Source of the DNA: Oscillospiraceae bacterium
GTDB taxonomy: Bacteria > Bacillota_A > Clostridia > Oscillospirales > Oscillospiraceae
Length of the DNA stretch: 32,231 bases
Reading direction: 5' to 3'
NCBI GenBank assembly: GCA_015067895.1
Contig: SVLP01000030.1
Coordinates: forward strand, 1 to 32,231
The notes beneath the pieces are model-generated. The model was not told the origin of the DNA. It worked only from the letters and a program-made list of their open reading frames with translations, and ran no database searches. A program made the position numbers and the translations under genes. The number at the start of each line of letters is the position of its first letter. The first letter of the stretch is position 1. This document shows, piece by piece, positions 32,012-32,231 of the stretch.

Positions 32012-32082
32012 CGGGCGCATAAAAAGCTGTCACCCCTACCAGATTTGGTAGTTTTTCTACCATATACGCACCTATGCGCCCG
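32012..32082. repeat. Nested hairpin element upstream of a secreted-protein gene
   Basis: Outer 9-bp perfect stem CGGGCGCAT (32012-32020) with 32074-32082. Inside, CTACC (32036-32040), GGTAG (32047-32051) followed by TTTTT, and CTACC again (32057-32061): the middle segment can pair with either neighbour. The outer stem ends eight bases before the -35 box at 32090. Confidence 0.7.
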
Positions 32083-32089
32083 TTTGTCG

Positions 32090-32118
32090 TTGACCGGAAG
32101 ACAGCCCTGGCGTATAAT
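32090..32118 (+). promoter_or_regulatory. Promoter for the secreted-protein gene
   Basis: TTGACC (32090-32095), 17-base spacer, TATAAT (32113-32118). Confidence 0.85.
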
Positions 32119-32152
32119 GATTATGAATCCAAAACACAAAGGAGGAAGAACT

Positions 32153-32231
32153 ATGAAAAAGCGTATCGTATCCCTTCTGCTGGCTGCGGTGCTGATTATT
32201 GGCCTGCTGCCGTTCCATGCGTTCGCCGGAG
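32153..32231 (+). CDS. Secreted protein, N-terminus only (runs off window)
   Basis: Twenty-six codons are visible: a basic start MKKR, a hydrophobic core (VSLLLAAVLIIGLLPF) and a likely signal peptidase I site at AFA, so the product is exported. There is no lipobox cysteine. AAGGAGG lies about eight bases before the ATG, behind a consensus promoter. The mature part is outside the window and its identity cannot be told. Confidence 0.85.
   Translation, partial: MKKRIVSLLLAAVLIIGLLPFHAFAG

Overview
The window looks like a chromosomal segment of a spore-forming, anaerobic, fairly GC-rich member of the Clostridia, most plausibly Oscillospiraceae-like. The evidence is a clear spoIIID, an anaerobic ribonucleotide-reductase activase (nrdG), a two-gene SufC/SufB-like Fe-S system of the minimal SMS type, strong AGGAGG ribosome binding sites, TTGACA-17-TATAAT promoters and lipoproteins with short Clostridia-type signals. 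The genus cannot be fixed from the sequence alone. Most of the window is ordinary dense bacterial coding sequence. No tRNA, rRNA, CRISPR array or intact transposase was seen.

Layout. 1-664: start of rpmF (L32) and its DUF177 partner on the minus strand. 858-1859: an AT-rich gene of unknown function with its own promoter, lodged before an RluA-type pseudouridine synthase. 2852-7364: a polyamine-type ABC operon, potA-potB-potC/D, in which permease and binding protein are fused; it is flanked on both sides by related cloverleaf-shaped repeats. 7365-8401: small proteins. 8415-10548 (minus): SmsC-SmsB-RlmH, translationally coupled. 10923-16279: maltodextrin-type transporter (binding lipoprotein, two permeases, no ATPase) plus a GH13 amylase lipoprotein, forming a surface starch-oligosaccharide capture and uptake unit. 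16384-17626: TraX-like membrane protein, a 45-residue protein whose ribosome site sits inside the preceding terminator, and spoIIID. 17753-21124: threonine aldolase, AI-2E family exporter, acyltransferase. 21224-26054 (minus): Na/phosphate cotransporter, then a tightly packed PAP2-hydrolase-nrdG-dut operon. 26203-27721: TIGR04255 protein and a zinc membrane peptidase. 27776-31166: mnmA and an FMN hydroxy-acid dehydrogenase divergent from a LUD-domain protein and a histidine phosphatase.

31201-32152 is different: about 950 bp, AT-rich and without a convincing gene. It holds an array of ATGAAGT heptamers separated by mini-hairpins and then inverted, broken minus-strand reading frames, and a larger nested hairpin just before the promoter of a secreted protein that runs off the window. 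This stretch, the cloverleaf repeats around pot, and the terminator/ribosome-site overlap at 17172-17207 are the parts that ordinary gene annotation does not explain.
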